Positions 44,355 through 53,561 of a DNA stretch of 64,000 nt are shown here, piece by piece (the stretch's first letter is position 1; each line of letters begins with the position of its first letter). Source of the stretch: DATARH01 sp963712835 (GTDB lineage Bacteria > Pseudomonadota > Alphaproteobacteria > ATCC43930 > CGMCC-115725); NCBI GenBank assembly GCA_963712835.1, contig CAVQJJ010000003.1, forward strand, positions 1 to 64,000. The letters run 5' to 3'. Under the pieces are notes generated by a model, which worked only from the letters and a program-made list of their open reading frames with translations, ran no database searches and was not told the origin of the DNA. The position numbers and the translations under genes are program-made.

Positions 44355-44996
44355 ATGCTGACCGCAGTCATCGATTACGGCTCGGGCAATCTGCGCTCCG
44401 CGGCGAAGGCATTCGAGCGCGCCGCCGGCGAGATGGACCGCGACGAGAAGATCATCGTCACCAGCCGGCCCGATGAGGCGGCCGGCGCTGACCGCATCGT
44501 GCTGCCCGGCCAGGGCGCGTTCGCCGATTGCCGGCGCGGCTTGGCGGCGGTTCCAGGTCTGGAAGAGGCGATCGGCGAGGCGGTGATCGCGCGCGGCCGG
44601 CCGTTTTTCGGGATTTGCGTCGGGATGCAGCTGCTGGCCGATCGCGGCCGCGAGTTCGAGATCGTCGAGGGGCTCGGTTGGGTCGGCGGCGAGGTCGTCG
44701 CCATCGAGCCGACCGACCCGTCCTTCAAAATCCCCCATATGGGCTGGAACGAGCTGCAGCTAGAGCGTTCGCATCCGGTGTTCGACGGTATCGCGGAGGG
44801 GGCCCATACCTATTTCGTGCACAGCTTCCACCTTGCCGTCGCCGACCGGACAGACCTGATCGCCACCGCCGATTATGCCCAGGCGCTGACCGCCGCGGTC
44901 GGGCGGGACAACATGGTCGGCACCCAGTTCCACCCTGAGAAAAGCCAGGGCGCCGGTTTGCGGCTGATCGCGAATTTCCTGCGTTGGCGCCCCTAA
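44355..44996 (+). CDS. hisH: Imidazole glycerol phosphate synthase, glutaminase subunit HisH
   Basis: The glutamine amidotransferase half of IGP synthase, 213 residues from the chosen ATG. VIDYGSGNLRSAAKAF opens it; the nucleophile Cys is in FFGICVGMQLLAD; the His/Glu pair is in QFHPEKSQGAGLRLI. It supplies ammonia to HisF. The longer frame begins with a GTG at 44331 inside hisB and is less likely. Confidence 0.93.
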   Translation: MLTAVIDYGSGNLRSAAKAFERAAGEMDRDEKIIVTSRPDEAAGADRIVLPGQGAFADCRRGLAAVPGLEEAIGEAVIARGRPFFGICVGMQLLADRGREFEIVEGLGWVGGEVVAIEPTDPSFKIPHMGWNELQLERSHPVFDGIAEGAHTYFVHSFHLAVADRTDLIATADYAQALTAAVGRDNMVGTQFHPEKSQGAGLRLIANFLRWRP

Positions 44997-45006
44997 GGGA
45001 CGTGAC

Positions 45007-45558
45007 ATGAGTGATGCAAGAGTAAGGGCCAAGGTGACGATCGAGCGGCTGACCCAGTTCGGCGCCACCGATCTCGACGACCTAAGCGAAGCCACCGAAA
45101 CCGCGATCGTCGAAGGCGGCGGGTTCGGCTGGCTGAAGCCACCGCCGCGCCACGTGCTGGAGAATTACTGGAAAGGCGTGTTGTTGATCCCCGACCGGCG
45201 GCTGGTGGTCGGCCGTCTCGACGGGGCGATCGCCGGCTCGGCGCAGCTCTCGAAGGCGCCGCGCAACAACGAGGCGCAACGTTTCGCCGGAACGATCACC
45301 GGCGCCTTTGTCGCGCCCTGGGCGCGCGGCCATGGCCTCGCGCGCGGCATGGTCATCGAGATCGAGCGGCTGGCGCGCGAAGAGCTGGGACTCATCGTGC
45401 TCAACCTCGATTTGCGCGCCACCCAGCGCGCGGCGATCAGCCTCTACGAGGGACTCAATTACAAACGCTGGGGCACGCACCCTGACTACGCCTGGGTCAA
45501 TGGCGAGGCTGTGCCGGGCCACTATTATTACAAGCGCCTCGACGGGCGGAATTTGTGA
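45007..45558 (+). CDS. GNAT-family N-acetyltransferase in the his operon
   Basis: A 183-residue GNAT-fold protein. Motif A is GAFVAPWARGHGLARGMVIE, with the acetyl-CoA-binding Gly/Arg pattern, and motif B includes AAISLYEGLNYKRWGTHPDY. It lies between hisH and hisA and overlaps hisA by 4 bp, so it is co-translated. The substrate is unknown; a link to histidine intermediates is possible but unproven. Confidence 0.85.
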   Translation: MSDARVRAKVTIERLTQFGATDLDDLSEATETAIVEGGGFGWLKPPPRHVLENYWKGVLLIPDRRLVVGRLDGAIAGSAQLSKAPRNNEAQRFAGTITGAFVAPWARGHGLARGMVIEIERLAREELGLIVLNLDLRATQRAAISLYEGLNYKRWGTHPDYAWVNGEAVPGHYYYKRLDGRNL

Positions 45559-46295
45559 TCCTTTTCCCGGCGATCGACCTCAAGGAAGGCGCCTGTGTCC
45601 GGCTGGTGCGCGGCGAGATGGCGAGCGCGATCGTGTTCAACACCGACCCGGCCGACCAGGCCCGCGCCTTCGCCGCGCTCGGCTTCGAGTGGCTGCATGT
45701 CGTCGATCTCGACGGCGCCTTCGCCGGCGCCTCGGTCAACGGCGACGCGGTGCGGGAAATCCGCCGCGCGGTTCCCGCCATGAAGATCGAACTGGGCGGC
45801 GGCATTCGTGGGCGTAGCGCGATCGACGCCTGGCTCGATCTCGGCATCGACCGCGTCGTGCTCGGCACCGCGGCGCTGCGCGACCCGTCGCTGGTGCGCA
45901 TGGCGGCAAAAGATCACCCCGGCCGCATCGTCGTCGGTATTGACGGGCGCGACGGCAAGGTCGCGGTCGAGGGCTGGGCCGACACCAGCGAGATCGGCGT
46001 CGTCGAGCTGGGCCGCCAATTTGCCGGCGCCGGCGTCGCGGCGATTGTCGCGACCGACATCTCGCGCGACGGCGCGATGACCGGCATCGACGCCGACGCT
46101 ACCGCGGATTTCGCCCGCGCGGTCGGGATTCCGGTGGTCGCCTCCGGTGGGGTTTCGTCGCTGGCCGACATCGCGGCATTGCAGGCGCACGAAAAGGACG
46201 GGATCGCCGGCGCGATCATCGGCCGCGCGCTCTACGATGGCCGCATCGACGCGCGCGCAGCGCTGGCCCTCGCGGCGGAGGGCGCGCCATGCTGA
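45555..46295 (+). CDS. hisA: Phosphoribosylformimino-AICAR-phosphate isomerase HisA
   Basis: The 246-residue TIM-barrel enzyme of histidine synthesis. The catalytic Asp is in LFPAIDLKEGACVRLVRG and the second acid in ATDISRDGAMTGID. The phosphate-binding loops LGGGIRG and ASGGVSSLADI are present. It starts from a GTG (45555) that overlaps the GNAT stop by 4 bp. Confidence 0.95.
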   Translation: MILFPAIDLKEGACVRLVRGEMASAIVFNTDPADQARAFAALGFEWLHVVDLDGAFAGASVNGDAVREIRRAVPAMKIELGGGIRGRSAIDAWLDLGIDRVVLGTAALRDPSLVRMAAKDHPGRIVVGIDGRDGKVAVEGWADTSEIGVVELGRQFAGAGVAAIVATDISRDGAMTGIDADATADFARAVGIPVVASGGVSSLADIAALQAHEKDGIAGAIIGRALYDGRIDARAALALAAEGAPC

Positions 46296-47047
46296 AAATG
46301 CGCGTTATCCCGTGCCTCGACGTGAAGGATGGGCGCGTCGTCAAGGGCGTCAATTTTGTCGACCTGACCGATGCCGGCGACCCGGTCGAGCAGGCCAAGA
46401 TTTATGACCGCGAAGGTGCCGACGAACTCTGCTTCCTCGACATCACCGCGAGCCACGAAAACCGCGACACAATCTACGACGTCGTACGCCGCACCGCCGA
46501 CCGCTGCTTCATTCCGCTGACCGTCGGCGGCGGGGTGCGCACGGTCGAGGACATCAGGAAGCTGCTACTCGCCGGCACCGACAAAGTGTCGATCAACACG
46601 GCCGCGGTCGCTCGGCCCGAATTCGTGCGCGAGGCGGCCGAGAAGTTCGGCAGCCAGTGCATTGTCTGCGCGATCGACGCGAAACAGACCGGCGCCGGCA
46701 AATGGGGGGTCTTCACTCATGGCGGCCGCAACCCGACCGGCATCGACGCAGTCGAATGGGCATGCCGCGTCGCCGATTACGGCGCCGGCGAAATCCTGCT
46801 GACCTCGATGGATCGCGACGGCACCAAATCCGGCTTCGATATCGCGCTGACGCGAGCGGTGGCCGACGCGGTGCGCGTGCCGGTGATCGCCTCGGGCGGG
46901 GTCGGCACGCTCGACCACATGGTCGAGGGCATCCGCGACGGCCACGCCACCGCCGTGCTCGCAGCCTCGATTTTCCATTTCGGCACGTTCCGTATCGGCG
47001 AGGTGAAGGCGCACCTCGCCGCTGCCGGCGTGCCGATGCGGCCGTGA
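46289..47047 (+). CDS. hisF: Imidazole glycerol phosphate synthase, cyclase subunit HisF
   Basis: The 252-residue cyclase half of IGP synthase. It carries the catalytic Asp in VIPCLDVKDGRVVKG, the second Asp in LTSMDRDGTKSGFDI and the phosphate-binding VGGGVRTVEDI. It begins 7 bp inside the hisA gene. HisH (44355) is its glutaminase partner. Confidence 0.96.
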   Translation: MLKMRVIPCLDVKDGRVVKGVNFVDLTDAGDPVEQAKIYDREGADELCFLDITASHENRDTIYDVVRRTADRCFIPLTVGGGVRTVEDIRKLLLAGTDKVSINTAAVARPEFVREAAEKFGSQCIVCAIDAKQTGAGKWGVFTHGGRNPTGIDAVEWACRVADYGAGEILLTSMDRDGTKSGFDIALTRAVADAVRVPVIASGGVGTLDHMVEGIRDGHATAVLAASIFHFGTFRIGEVKAHLAAAGVPMRP

Positions 47048-47370
47048 TGGCCGACCCGCTCGGCGATGCCCTCGCCCGGCTCTGGGCGACGATCGAGGCG
47101 CGGCGCGGCGCTAGCCCCGAGACATCCTATACTGCGAAGCTGCTCGCCGCCGGCCCGGCAGGGGTCGCGCGAAAGCTCGGCGAGGAGTTGCTTGAAGCCG
47201 TCATAGAGGCAGTGAAGGGCGACAGCGCCGCGCTCACCCGCGAAAGCACGGATGTGCTCTATCACCTGCTCGTGCTGTGGGCCGCCGCGGGTCTCACACC
47301 CGACAATATCGCCGCAGAGCTCACCCGCCGTGAAGGCGTCTCGGGTATCGAAGAAAAGCGCAGCCGCTAG
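47047..47370 (+). CDS. hisE: Phosphoribosyl-ATP pyrophosphohydrolase
   Basis: A 107-residue all-alpha enzyme that converts PR-ATP to PR-AMP. The conserved KLGEELLEAVIEAV and STDVLYHLLVLWAAAGLTP carry the Mg2+ ligands. It shares one base with hisF (TGATG) and ends the operon. hisI, hisG, hisD and hisC are not in the window. Confidence 0.93.
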   Translation: MADPLGDALARLWATIEARRGASPETSYTAKLLAAGPAGVARKLGEELLEAVIEAVKGDSAALTRESTDVLYHLLVLWAAAGLTPDNIAAELTRREGVSGIEEKRSR

Positions 47371-47452
47371 AGCTGAGCTTCCGACAACTCTCAGAAGAAC
47401 GCTCCCGGCTTTCGCAAAAGGCGGGCCTTCCGACTCCGCGACGCTGATAAGG

Positions 47453-47474
47453 GGGTCCCGGCCTCCGCCGGGAC
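47453..47474. repeat. Short palindromic repeat
   Basis: GTCCCGGCCTCCGCCGGGAC forms a hairpin in the convergent gap after hisE. It may act as a bidirectional terminator-like stem, though no U tract is evident. Confidence 0.55.
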
Positions 47475-47484
47475 AATGCACGCG

Positions 47485-48468
47485 TTACGTCATCAGCACC
47501 ACGTTCCGCAGCGCGTCGCCACGCACGTAGCGGTCGATATTGCCGGCAACCGTGCCGAAACGTCGGTCCCGAGCGCCGTCGGTGGCGCTCGAACAGTGCG
47601 GCGTGATGATCACGTTCGGCAGCTCGTGGAACGCCAGGCGGGAGCCGTGGCGCTTGGGCTCTCCCGCGGTCGGATACTGCCACCACACGTCGATTGCAGC
47701 GCCGCCGATCTGCTTGTCCTTGAGCGCGGCGTAGAGCGCGTCCTCATCGAGAATGCCGGCGCGGCCGATATTGACGAGAAAAGCCGTCGGCTTCATCAGC
47801 CCGAAGCGCCGCGCGTCGATGAGGCGGGTCGTCTCCGGCCCGAGCCCAGCGGCGATGACCACGGTATCGCAGCGCGGCAGGATCCGGTCGAGCGCGTCGA
47901 GCGGCACGACTTCCGCCGCGTCGCCCTTGTCAGTGACGGGGTTTCGGTTGACGGCGATCACATGACAGCCGAAGCCGACCGCGCGTTTCGCGACCTCGCG
48001 GCCGATCTTGCCGTAGCCGACGATGCCGATGGTCTGGCCGAGGATTTCGCCATGTGTCGGGCCTCCGCCCGCGCCGCCGCCGGTCGACCACACGCCGCCG
48101 CGGAACGCTGTCGCGATATCGATCAGCCGGTGTTGCCAGGCCAGCATCGTCATCAGCACATATTCGGCGATGGCCTGCTCATGGCCGGCCACATTGCACA
48201 CCGCGACGCCCGCCGGCAGCGACGGCACGTCGATCAGGTCAAGCCCGGCTGCCACCGACTGCAGCAGCTTGAGGCGCGGCGCCTCGGGGAAATTCTTCTT
48301 CCAGACATGGCTGACGACGATCTCCGCATCAGCCAGCGCCGGGATCAGACGCTGCGAGTCGTCGACGTCGAACAGCACGGTCGTTTCGAGCTTCTCCGTG
48401 GTTTTGGCGAGGATCGCCTCCCACACCCCCGGCCGAGCGCCGAAATTCCCCAAAAACAGCGTCTTCAT
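47485..48468 (-). CDS. D-2-hydroxyacid dehydrogenase, copy 1
   Basis: A 327-residue NAD-dependent dehydrogenase. NAD-binding motif GIVGYGKIGREVAKRA, the catalytic Arg region LVNIGRAGILDEDALYAAL, and the catalytic His in ITPHCSS. It starts at ATG 48468 (MKTLFLGN), which parallels its upstream paralogue. The upstream gene ends 8 bp before this start. Substrate unknown. Confidence 0.88.
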   Translation of the reverse strand: MKTLFLGNFGARPGVWEAILAKTTEKLETTVLFDVDDSQRLIPALADAEIVVSHVWKKNFPEAPRLKLLQSVAAGLDLIDVPSLPAGVAVCNVAGHEQAIAEYVLMTMLAWQHRLIDIATAFRGGVWSTGGGAGGGPTHGEILGQTIGIVGYGKIGREVAKRAVGFGCHVIAVNRNPVTDKGDAAEVVPLDALDRILPRCDTVVIAAGLGPETTRLIDARRFGLMKPTAFLVNIGRAGILDEDALYAALKDKQIGGAAIDVWWQYPTAGEPKRHGSRLAFHELPNVIITPHCSSATDGARDRRFGTVAGNIDRYVRGDALRNVVLMT

Positions 48469-48476
48469 GGGCATCC

Positions 48477-49454
48477 TCAAACGGTGGTGACCAAATTGAT
48501 AAGGTTCTCGCCGCGGCAGAAGCGACCGATATTGTCGGCGATCTCGTCCCAGCGGCGGCGCACCATGCCGGCGGTCCAGCCCGAATTATGCGGCGTCACG
48601 ATGACGTTCGGCAGCTCGTGGAACGGATGGCGCGAGCCACGCCGGTTGGGCTCGTTGGGACTCGGGTATTGCCACCACACGTCGATCGCCGCGCCGCCGA
48701 GCCGGCCTGCCGAGAGCGCCTCGTAAAGCGGGTCTTCGGCGATCACCTGGCCGCGCGCGATATTGATGAGAAACGCGCCTGGTTTCATCAGCCCCAGCCG
48801 CCGCGAGTCGATAAGGCCCGTCGTTTCCGGCCCAAGCGCGGTGCAGATCGCCACCGTGTCGCAAAGCGGCAACATCTCGTCGAGCGCGGTCATCGGGTAG
48901 ACGCGCTCGACATCGGTGTCTGTCTCGCGCGGGCTGCGGTTGGCGGCGAGGATGCGGCAGCCGAACGGCGCCGCGCGGCGCGCCACCTCGCGCCCGACCC
49001 GACCATAGCCGACGATACCCAGTATCGACCCACGCACCTCGCCATGCGGCACGCCGCTCTGCACCCAGCTCGTCGCCCACGAGCCGCGCTCGCGGAACTC
49101 ACCCGAAATCTGGAAAAAGCGGTGATGCAGTGCCAGCATCGCCATCACCACGTATTCGGCGATCGCCGTCTCGTGGCCGAATGAATTGCACACCGCGCAG
49201 CCCTTTGGTAGCGAAGCCATGTCGAACAATTCGACCCCGGTCGCTACCGACTGCACCAGCCGGAAACGCGACGCGGGCGGAAAATCGGCGAGCCAGCGGT
49301 TGCTGACCAGGATGTCCGCATCGGCGACCGCGTCGGGCAACAATGAACGATCGACCGGGTCGTCGATAATCGTGCATTCCAAGGCTGGCGGCAGTTCGTC
49401 CTTGATGCCCTCATAGGTATCGACGGCGATGTTGCCGAGGAACAGCGCCTTCAT
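48477..49454 (-). CDS. D-2-hydroxyacid dehydrogenase, copy 2
   Basis: A 325-residue paralogue of the following gene, with the same order of motifs: GIVGYGRVGREVARRA, INIARGQVIAEDPLYEAL and VTPHNSGW. The ATG at 49454 overlaps the stop of the enolase-superfamily gene (ATGA). Tandem duplication is likely because the two copies share about the same length, start (MKALFLGN/MKTLFLGN) and the block GGAAIDVWWQYP. Confidence 0.88.
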   Translation of the reverse strand: MKALFLGNIAVDTYEGIKDELPPALECTIIDDPVDRSLLPDAVADADILVSNRWLADFPPASRFRLVQSVATGVELFDMASLPKGCAVCNSFGHETAIAEYVVMAMLALHHRFFQISGEFRERGSWATSWVQSGVPHGEVRGSILGIVGYGRVGREVARRAAPFGCRILAANRSPRETDTDVERVYPMTALDEMLPLCDTVAICTALGPETTGLIDSRRLGLMKPGAFLINIARGQVIAEDPLYEALSAGRLGGAAIDVWWQYPSPNEPNRRGSRHPFHELPNVIVTPHNSGWTAGMVRRRWDEIADNIGRFCRGENLINLVTTV

Positions 49455-50620
49455 GGCTTGACCGCATGTTTCTGGAGGAAATCCTCGCGCACCGTGATGC
49501 CAAGGCCGGGCCGTTCGGGCACCTCGATCCTCCCGTCGCTGACCGGGAAGCTCTCTTCGACCAAATCGTGCAGCAGCGGGTTGGCGCCCAGGGAATATTC
49601 GACAATGAACCCGGCGGGCGACGCCGCCGCGACCGCGAGCCCCGCGGCGAAGGCCGGCGCCCCCGCCCAAAGATGCGGCGCGAGCTTCAGATTATGCGCG
49701 CTGGCGATCGCCGAGATGCGCATCGCCTCGGTGATGCCGCCGCAGATCGCCAGGTCGGGCTGCATGATGTCGACCGCGCCCAGCGCCGCGAGGTCACGAA
49801 AATCGTGGCGGGTGAATTCGCTCTCCCCGGCGGCAATCGGGATATCGGTCGAGCGCCGCACCTCGGCGCAGCCGGCCTTGTCGTCGGCGGTCACCGGCTC
49901 CTCGAACCAGGCGATGTTGTCGTCTTCGACGAGCCGGCAGAAGCGCTTCGCCTCGGCCACCGACAAGGTGCCGTGCGCGTCGCACATGAGCCCGATATCC
50001 GGCCCGAGCGCTTCGCGCGCGGCATGCACCCGGCGCGCCGAGGCGCGCGGGTCGCCGTCGATGATGCCGACGCGCATCTTCACCGCGCCGAACCCGCCGC
50101 GCTTCACATAGCCCCTCAACTCATCGCCGATCTTGTCCGCGCTGGCCCAGCCGCCCGAAGCATAGGCCGGCATCGTCGCCGAGCGCCGGCCACCGAGCAG
50201 CCGCCACACCGGTACGTTCAACGATTTGCCGAGAATGTCCCACAGCGCGCAATCGACGCCGCTGATCGCCGACACGGTGATGCCGCGCCGGCCCAGCACC
50301 GGAAACACGCGGCCATGGCTCAGCGCGTAATGCCCGCGCGTGCCGCTATAGAGCACCTCCCACAGCCGGGTGATGTCGCGCGGGTCTTCGCCTTTGAGCA
50401 GCGGGCCGAATTCCTCGTTGATCATCGTCGTCAGCGCCTGGTTCTGCGCCATGCCGCCGACCTGTGCCTTGGCCTCGCCCCAGCCACTGATGCCGCACTC
50501 GGTCACGATGCGGACGATCGTGCCGTCAAACGACAGCGTCTTGCCGAAATCGCTGACATGCTGGCGCTCGGGCGGGATCGGGATGTGCACCCAATGCGCC
50601 TCAACCGATTTGATCTTCAT
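49451..50620 (-). CDS. Mandelate racemase/muconate lactonizing enzyme family protein
   Basis: A 389-residue enolase-superfamily enzyme. The barrel has metal ligands in LMCDAHGT (Asp), WFEEPV (Glu) and AAGESEF (Glu). A catalytic base Lys is in AVKMRVG, and KLAPHLWAGA may give the second base His. Substrates are usually sugar acids or other hydroxy acids, which would suit the neighbouring 2-hydroxyacid dehydrogenases. The ATG at 50620 is the best family start; no strong ribosome site. Confidence 0.88.
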   Translation of the reverse strand: MKIKSVEAHWVHIPIPPERQHVSDFGKTLSFDGTIVRIVTECGISGWGEAKAQVGGMAQNQALTTMINEEFGPLLKGEDPRDITRLWEVLYSGTRGHYALSHGRVFPVLGRRGITVSAISGVDCALWDILGKSLNVPVWRLLGGRRSATMPAYASGGWASADKIGDELRGYVKRGGFGAVKMRVGIIDGDPRASARRVHAAREALGPDIGLMCDAHGTLSVAEAKRFCRLVEDDNIAWFEEPVTADDKAGCAEVRRSTDIPIAAGESEFTRHDFRDLAALGAVDIMQPDLAICGGITEAMRISAIASAHNLKLAPHLWAGAPAFAAGLAVAAASPAGFIVEYSLGANPLLHDLVEESFPVSDGRIEVPERPGLGITVREDFLQKHAVKP

Positions 50621-50675
50621 CCCAATATCCGCTACCGACTGTGCCGATGCCAGTCTCCCTTGGTTTGAGGCGAAG

Positions 50676-51875
50676 GTGAAGCGGATCGTCGTTTTGGGTG
50701 CGGGTTTTGCCGGGCTGATCGCGGCGGTCGGTGCGGCGCGCAAGCTCGCCGAGTTGAACATCGCGAAATCCGATGTCGCGGTGACCGTGGTCAATCGCGA
50801 CGAATGGCATTCGATCCGGGTGCGCAATTACGAGACCGAGCTCGGCGACACGCGGGTGCCGCTCGATGACGTGCTCGGGCCGATCGGCGTCGATCTGAAG
50901 ATCGGTGAGGTTACCGGCGTCGATTGCTCGCAGCATGAAATCGCCCTCGCCGGCCGGCCAAGCCTCAAATACGACCGGCTGGTCTTCGCGCTCGGCAGCG
51001 AGCTGGTGCGCCCGCCTATCCCCGGCCTTGCCGATCACGCCTTCGACATCGATACGCATGACGCGGCGGCGCGGCTCGGCGCGCATCTCAACGCGCTGCC
51101 AACCCGGCCGGCGTCGCCCGGCCGGTTCACCGTGCTGGTGGTGGGCGGCGGCCTCACCGGGGTCGAGATGGCGACGGAGCTCGCCACCCGGCTCACGGAC
51201 ATCGCCGGCGGCGCCACGGCCCGGGTCATCCTCGCCGATCGCAGTGACCGGATCGGCTCGAATATGGGCGTTGAGGCTTGCGACGTGATCGGCGAGGCGC
51301 TCTCCGCGCTCGGGGTCGAGATACGGCCCGGCGTTACGATCGTCTCGATCGACCACAACGGCGCGCGCCTCTCGTCGGGCGAGACGATTGCCGCCGAGAC
51401 GATCGTGTGGTGCGCCGGCATGCGCGCCCATCCGCTCGCCGCCACGCTCCCCGGCGAGCACGACCGCTTCGGTCGGATCGCGGTCGACCGCTTTCTGCGG
51501 GTCGCCGCCGCGCCCGCGATTTTCGCCACTGGCGACGCCGCGATGGTGCTGGTCGATGGCGAGCACCTGTCGGTCATGTCGTGCCAACATGCGCGGCCGA
51601 TGGGCCGCGTCGCCGGGCACAATGTGGTCGGCGACCTAGTCGGCCAGAAGATGATGCCGGTCGAGATCGGCTATTACGTGACCTGCCTCGATCTCGGCGC
51701 CTGGGGAGCGGTCTATTGCCAGGGCTGGGACCGCCACGTTGCGGTCCAGGGCGCCGCGGCCAAGGAGACCAAGCAGACGATCAACCGCATCCGCATCTAC
51801 CCGCCGCGCTCGCGCGACCCGGCGGAAATCCTCGCCGCCGCCGCGCCGGTCACTCAGGCCCCGCCGCGGCATTAG
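50676..51875 (+). CDS. NDH-2-like NAD(P)/FAD oxidoreductase
   Basis: A 399-residue flavoprotein with FAD-binding VVLGAGFAGLIAAVGAA and the NAD-binding TVLVVGGGLTGVEMATELA. The block AIFATGDAAMVLVDGE is the conserved FAD-contact region. It fits type II NADH dehydrogenases or related soluble quinone oxidoreductases. The start is a GTG with GAGG 5 bp upstream. It is divergent from the enolase-superfamily gene. Confidence 0.85.
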   Translation: MKRIVVLGAGFAGLIAAVGAARKLAELNIAKSDVAVTVVNRDEWHSIRVRNYETELGDTRVPLDDVLGPIGVDLKIGEVTGVDCSQHEIALAGRPSLKYDRLVFALGSELVRPPIPGLADHAFDIDTHDAAARLGAHLNALPTRPASPGRFTVLVVGGGLTGVEMATELATRLTDIAGGATARVILADRSDRIGSNMGVEACDVIGEALSALGVEIRPGVTIVSIDHNGARLSSGETIAAETIVWCAGMRAHPLAATLPGEHDRFGRIAVDRFLRVAAAPAIFATGDAAMVLVDGEHLSVMSCQHARPMGRVAGHNVVGDLVGQKMMPVEIGYYVTCLDLGAWGAVYCQGWDRHVAVQGAAAKETKQTINRIRIYPPRSRDPAEILAAAAPVTQAPPRH

Positions 51876-51876
51876 C

Positions 51877-52857
51877 TCAGCGGAAGTGCCGCAACAGTTC
51901 CGCCTCCCACAAATCGAGCTGGTCGAGCTCGTAGTCGAGCGGCGACAACATCAGATATTCGAGCCCCGCCTGCGCGAGTTCCGCGATCCGGTCGCGGATT
52001 TGCGCCGGCGTCCCCAGCAAGTAGCACGTCCGCAGATGCTCAAATGAGCGGTGCGTCCCCATCACCCGTTCAATCAGCGGCCGCTGGATTTTGAGCGCCG
52101 CCGCCTCGTCATCGGTGGGCACGATATGGGTCATGTTAACATGCGCGAAGGTAACGCTGCCGCGCGGCCGGCCAATCTCGTCGAGCCGGCGGGTGATCAG
52201 CGCCCAGTCGTCGATGACGCTCTCGTTTGACCCCGCGGCACGGGCGATCCAACCGTCGGCGCGGCAGATGCGCTCCAGGACGCTCGGCACCATGGTCTCG
52301 GGATCGGGCGACAGGCCGGTCTTGATCTTCGATCCGCCGGCCACCCACAGCCGCGGCCTGGTCGGCAGCGGCGGGTCGATCGCCACCCGGTCGAGATGGT
52401 AATAGTGGCCGTGATGGGTGACCTCCTCGCCGCTCCATAGCTTTTGGAAGATATCGAGCATCTCGTCGGTGCGGCCGCCGCGCTCGCTGAGCTTGACGCC
52501 CGCCACGGCGAATTCCTGCGCGTCCCAACCGACCCCCACCCCTAGCTCGTAACGCCCGCCCGACAGCATGTGCAGGCTGGCGATTTCCTTGGCGAGGAAG
52601 ACGGGGTTGCGGATCGGCGGAATCAGGATGCAGGTACCGATCTTGATGCGCGACGTGCAGCCGGCGGCAAACGCCAGCGTCTCGAGTGGCGACAGCCAAG
52701 CGGTGCCGTAGAGCCCGCGCGCGGTCAACAGATGCTCGGCGACCCACAGCCCCTCGAAGCCCACCGCCTCGGCGCGGGTCGCGAACGTGCGCAGCCGGCC
52801 GACCGTGGCGTAGTCCTTGGCGAACGAAAAGCTCGGCAGCATCAGGCCGAAACGCAT
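51877..52857 (-). CDS. LLM-class F420/FMN-dependent oxidoreductase
   Basis: A 326-residue luciferase-like protein of the F420-dependent type. MRFGLMLPSFSF, GFEGLWVAEHLL, RIKIGTCILIPPIRNPVFLAKEIASL, and GGRYELGVGVGWDAQEF are typical. The C-terminal LLGTPAQIRDRIAELAQAGLEY is also family-like. It converges on the NDH-2-like gene with 1 bp between the stops. Confidence 0.85.
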   Translation of the reverse strand: MRFGLMLPSFSFAKDYATVGRLRTFATRAEAVGFEGLWVAEHLLTARGLYGTAWLSPLETLAFAAGCTSRIKIGTCILIPPIRNPVFLAKEIASLHMLSGGRYELGVGVGWDAQEFAVAGVKLSERGGRTDEMLDIFQKLWSGEEVTHHGHYYHLDRVAIDPPLPTRPRLWVAGGSKIKTGLSPDPETMVPSVLERICRADGWIARAAGSNESVIDDWALITRRLDEIGRPRGSVTFAHVNMTHIVPTDDEAAALKIQRPLIERVMGTHRSFEHLRTCYLLGTPAQIRDRIAELAQAGLEYLMLSPLDYELDQLDLWEAELLRHFR

Positions 52858-52932
52858 TGGCTTCCTCCTTGGCGCGAGATTGCTTCGTCGCTACGCTTCT
52901 CGCAATGACGGCGCAAGACTGAGGAGCCCTCG

Positions 52933-53325
52933 ATGACCGACTTCCGCTATGACCACGTCCATCTGCGCAGCCCCGACCCCGAGGCGACCGCGGCGTGGTA
53001 CCACAAGATGTTTGGCGCCGAGGTCATCCATTCGGTGATGTCGAGCGGCATCGAGCGCACCGACATCAAGCTCGCCGGGGTCAACCATTTTATCGCCAAG
53101 GTGCCCGACAACGCCGACCTCGCGGAGAAGCCCGAGAATAGCTTTGTCGGGCTCGACCATATCGGGCTGCGGGTCAAGGACATCGATGCGGTGTGCGAGG
53201 AACTCAGGGCAAAAGGAGCCGAGTTCACCATCGAGCCGAAGACGATCCGACCCGGCGTGCGCATCGCCTTTGTCCGCGGCCCGCAGAATGTGCTGATCGA
53301 GCTGCTCGACCGCGATGTGGGGTGA
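52933..53325 (+). CDS. VOC-family (glyoxalase/dioxygenase-like) protein
   Basis: A 130-residue single VOC domain. The two metal-ligand regions are YDHVHLRSPDPEATAAWY and GLDHIGLRVKDIDAVCEEL, with VLIELLDRD at the end providing the last Glu. Function is unassigned: glyoxalase, dioxygenase or epimerase. The ATG has GAGGAGCCCTCG upstream, a weak ribosome site. Confidence 0.85.
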   Translation: MTDFRYDHVHLRSPDPEATAAWYHKMFGAEVIHSVMSSGIERTDIKLAGVNHFIAKVPDNADLAEKPENSFVGLDHIGLRVKDIDAVCEELRAKGAEFTIEPKTIRPGVRIAFVRGPQNVLIELLDRDVG

Positions 53326-53354
53326 GGCACGGTGGTCGACCCGACAGAGAGAGG

Positions 53355-53400
53355 TCCGGCGACATTTTTGACCGGCGATGCGGCACTTTCCCGATGACAC
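53355..53400. mobile_element. Possible IS21-like terminal motif remnant
   Basis: The stretch holds CCGGCGACATTTTTGACCGG and then GCACTTTCCCGATGACAC, which look like the repeated transposase-binding units I recall at IS21-type ends. The second motif recurs once, with one mismatch, at 54995-55012. No transposase genes are present. The pair flanks the MFS transporter gene in the same orientation. Confidence 0.3.
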
Positions 53401-53561
53401 ATGGACATCGCGGTGTTAGGCAGGGCCGATGAGAGTCGGATAAACCGACCTCGCAGGTGAACAGGCGGAACGCGTCAGCCCGCGGGCAGCAAGCGACGGC
53501 CCCAGCCTCGCTCGTTCGGGTCGTCATATGGTGTCCGGGTTGCCGCAACCCAGGAGGCACC

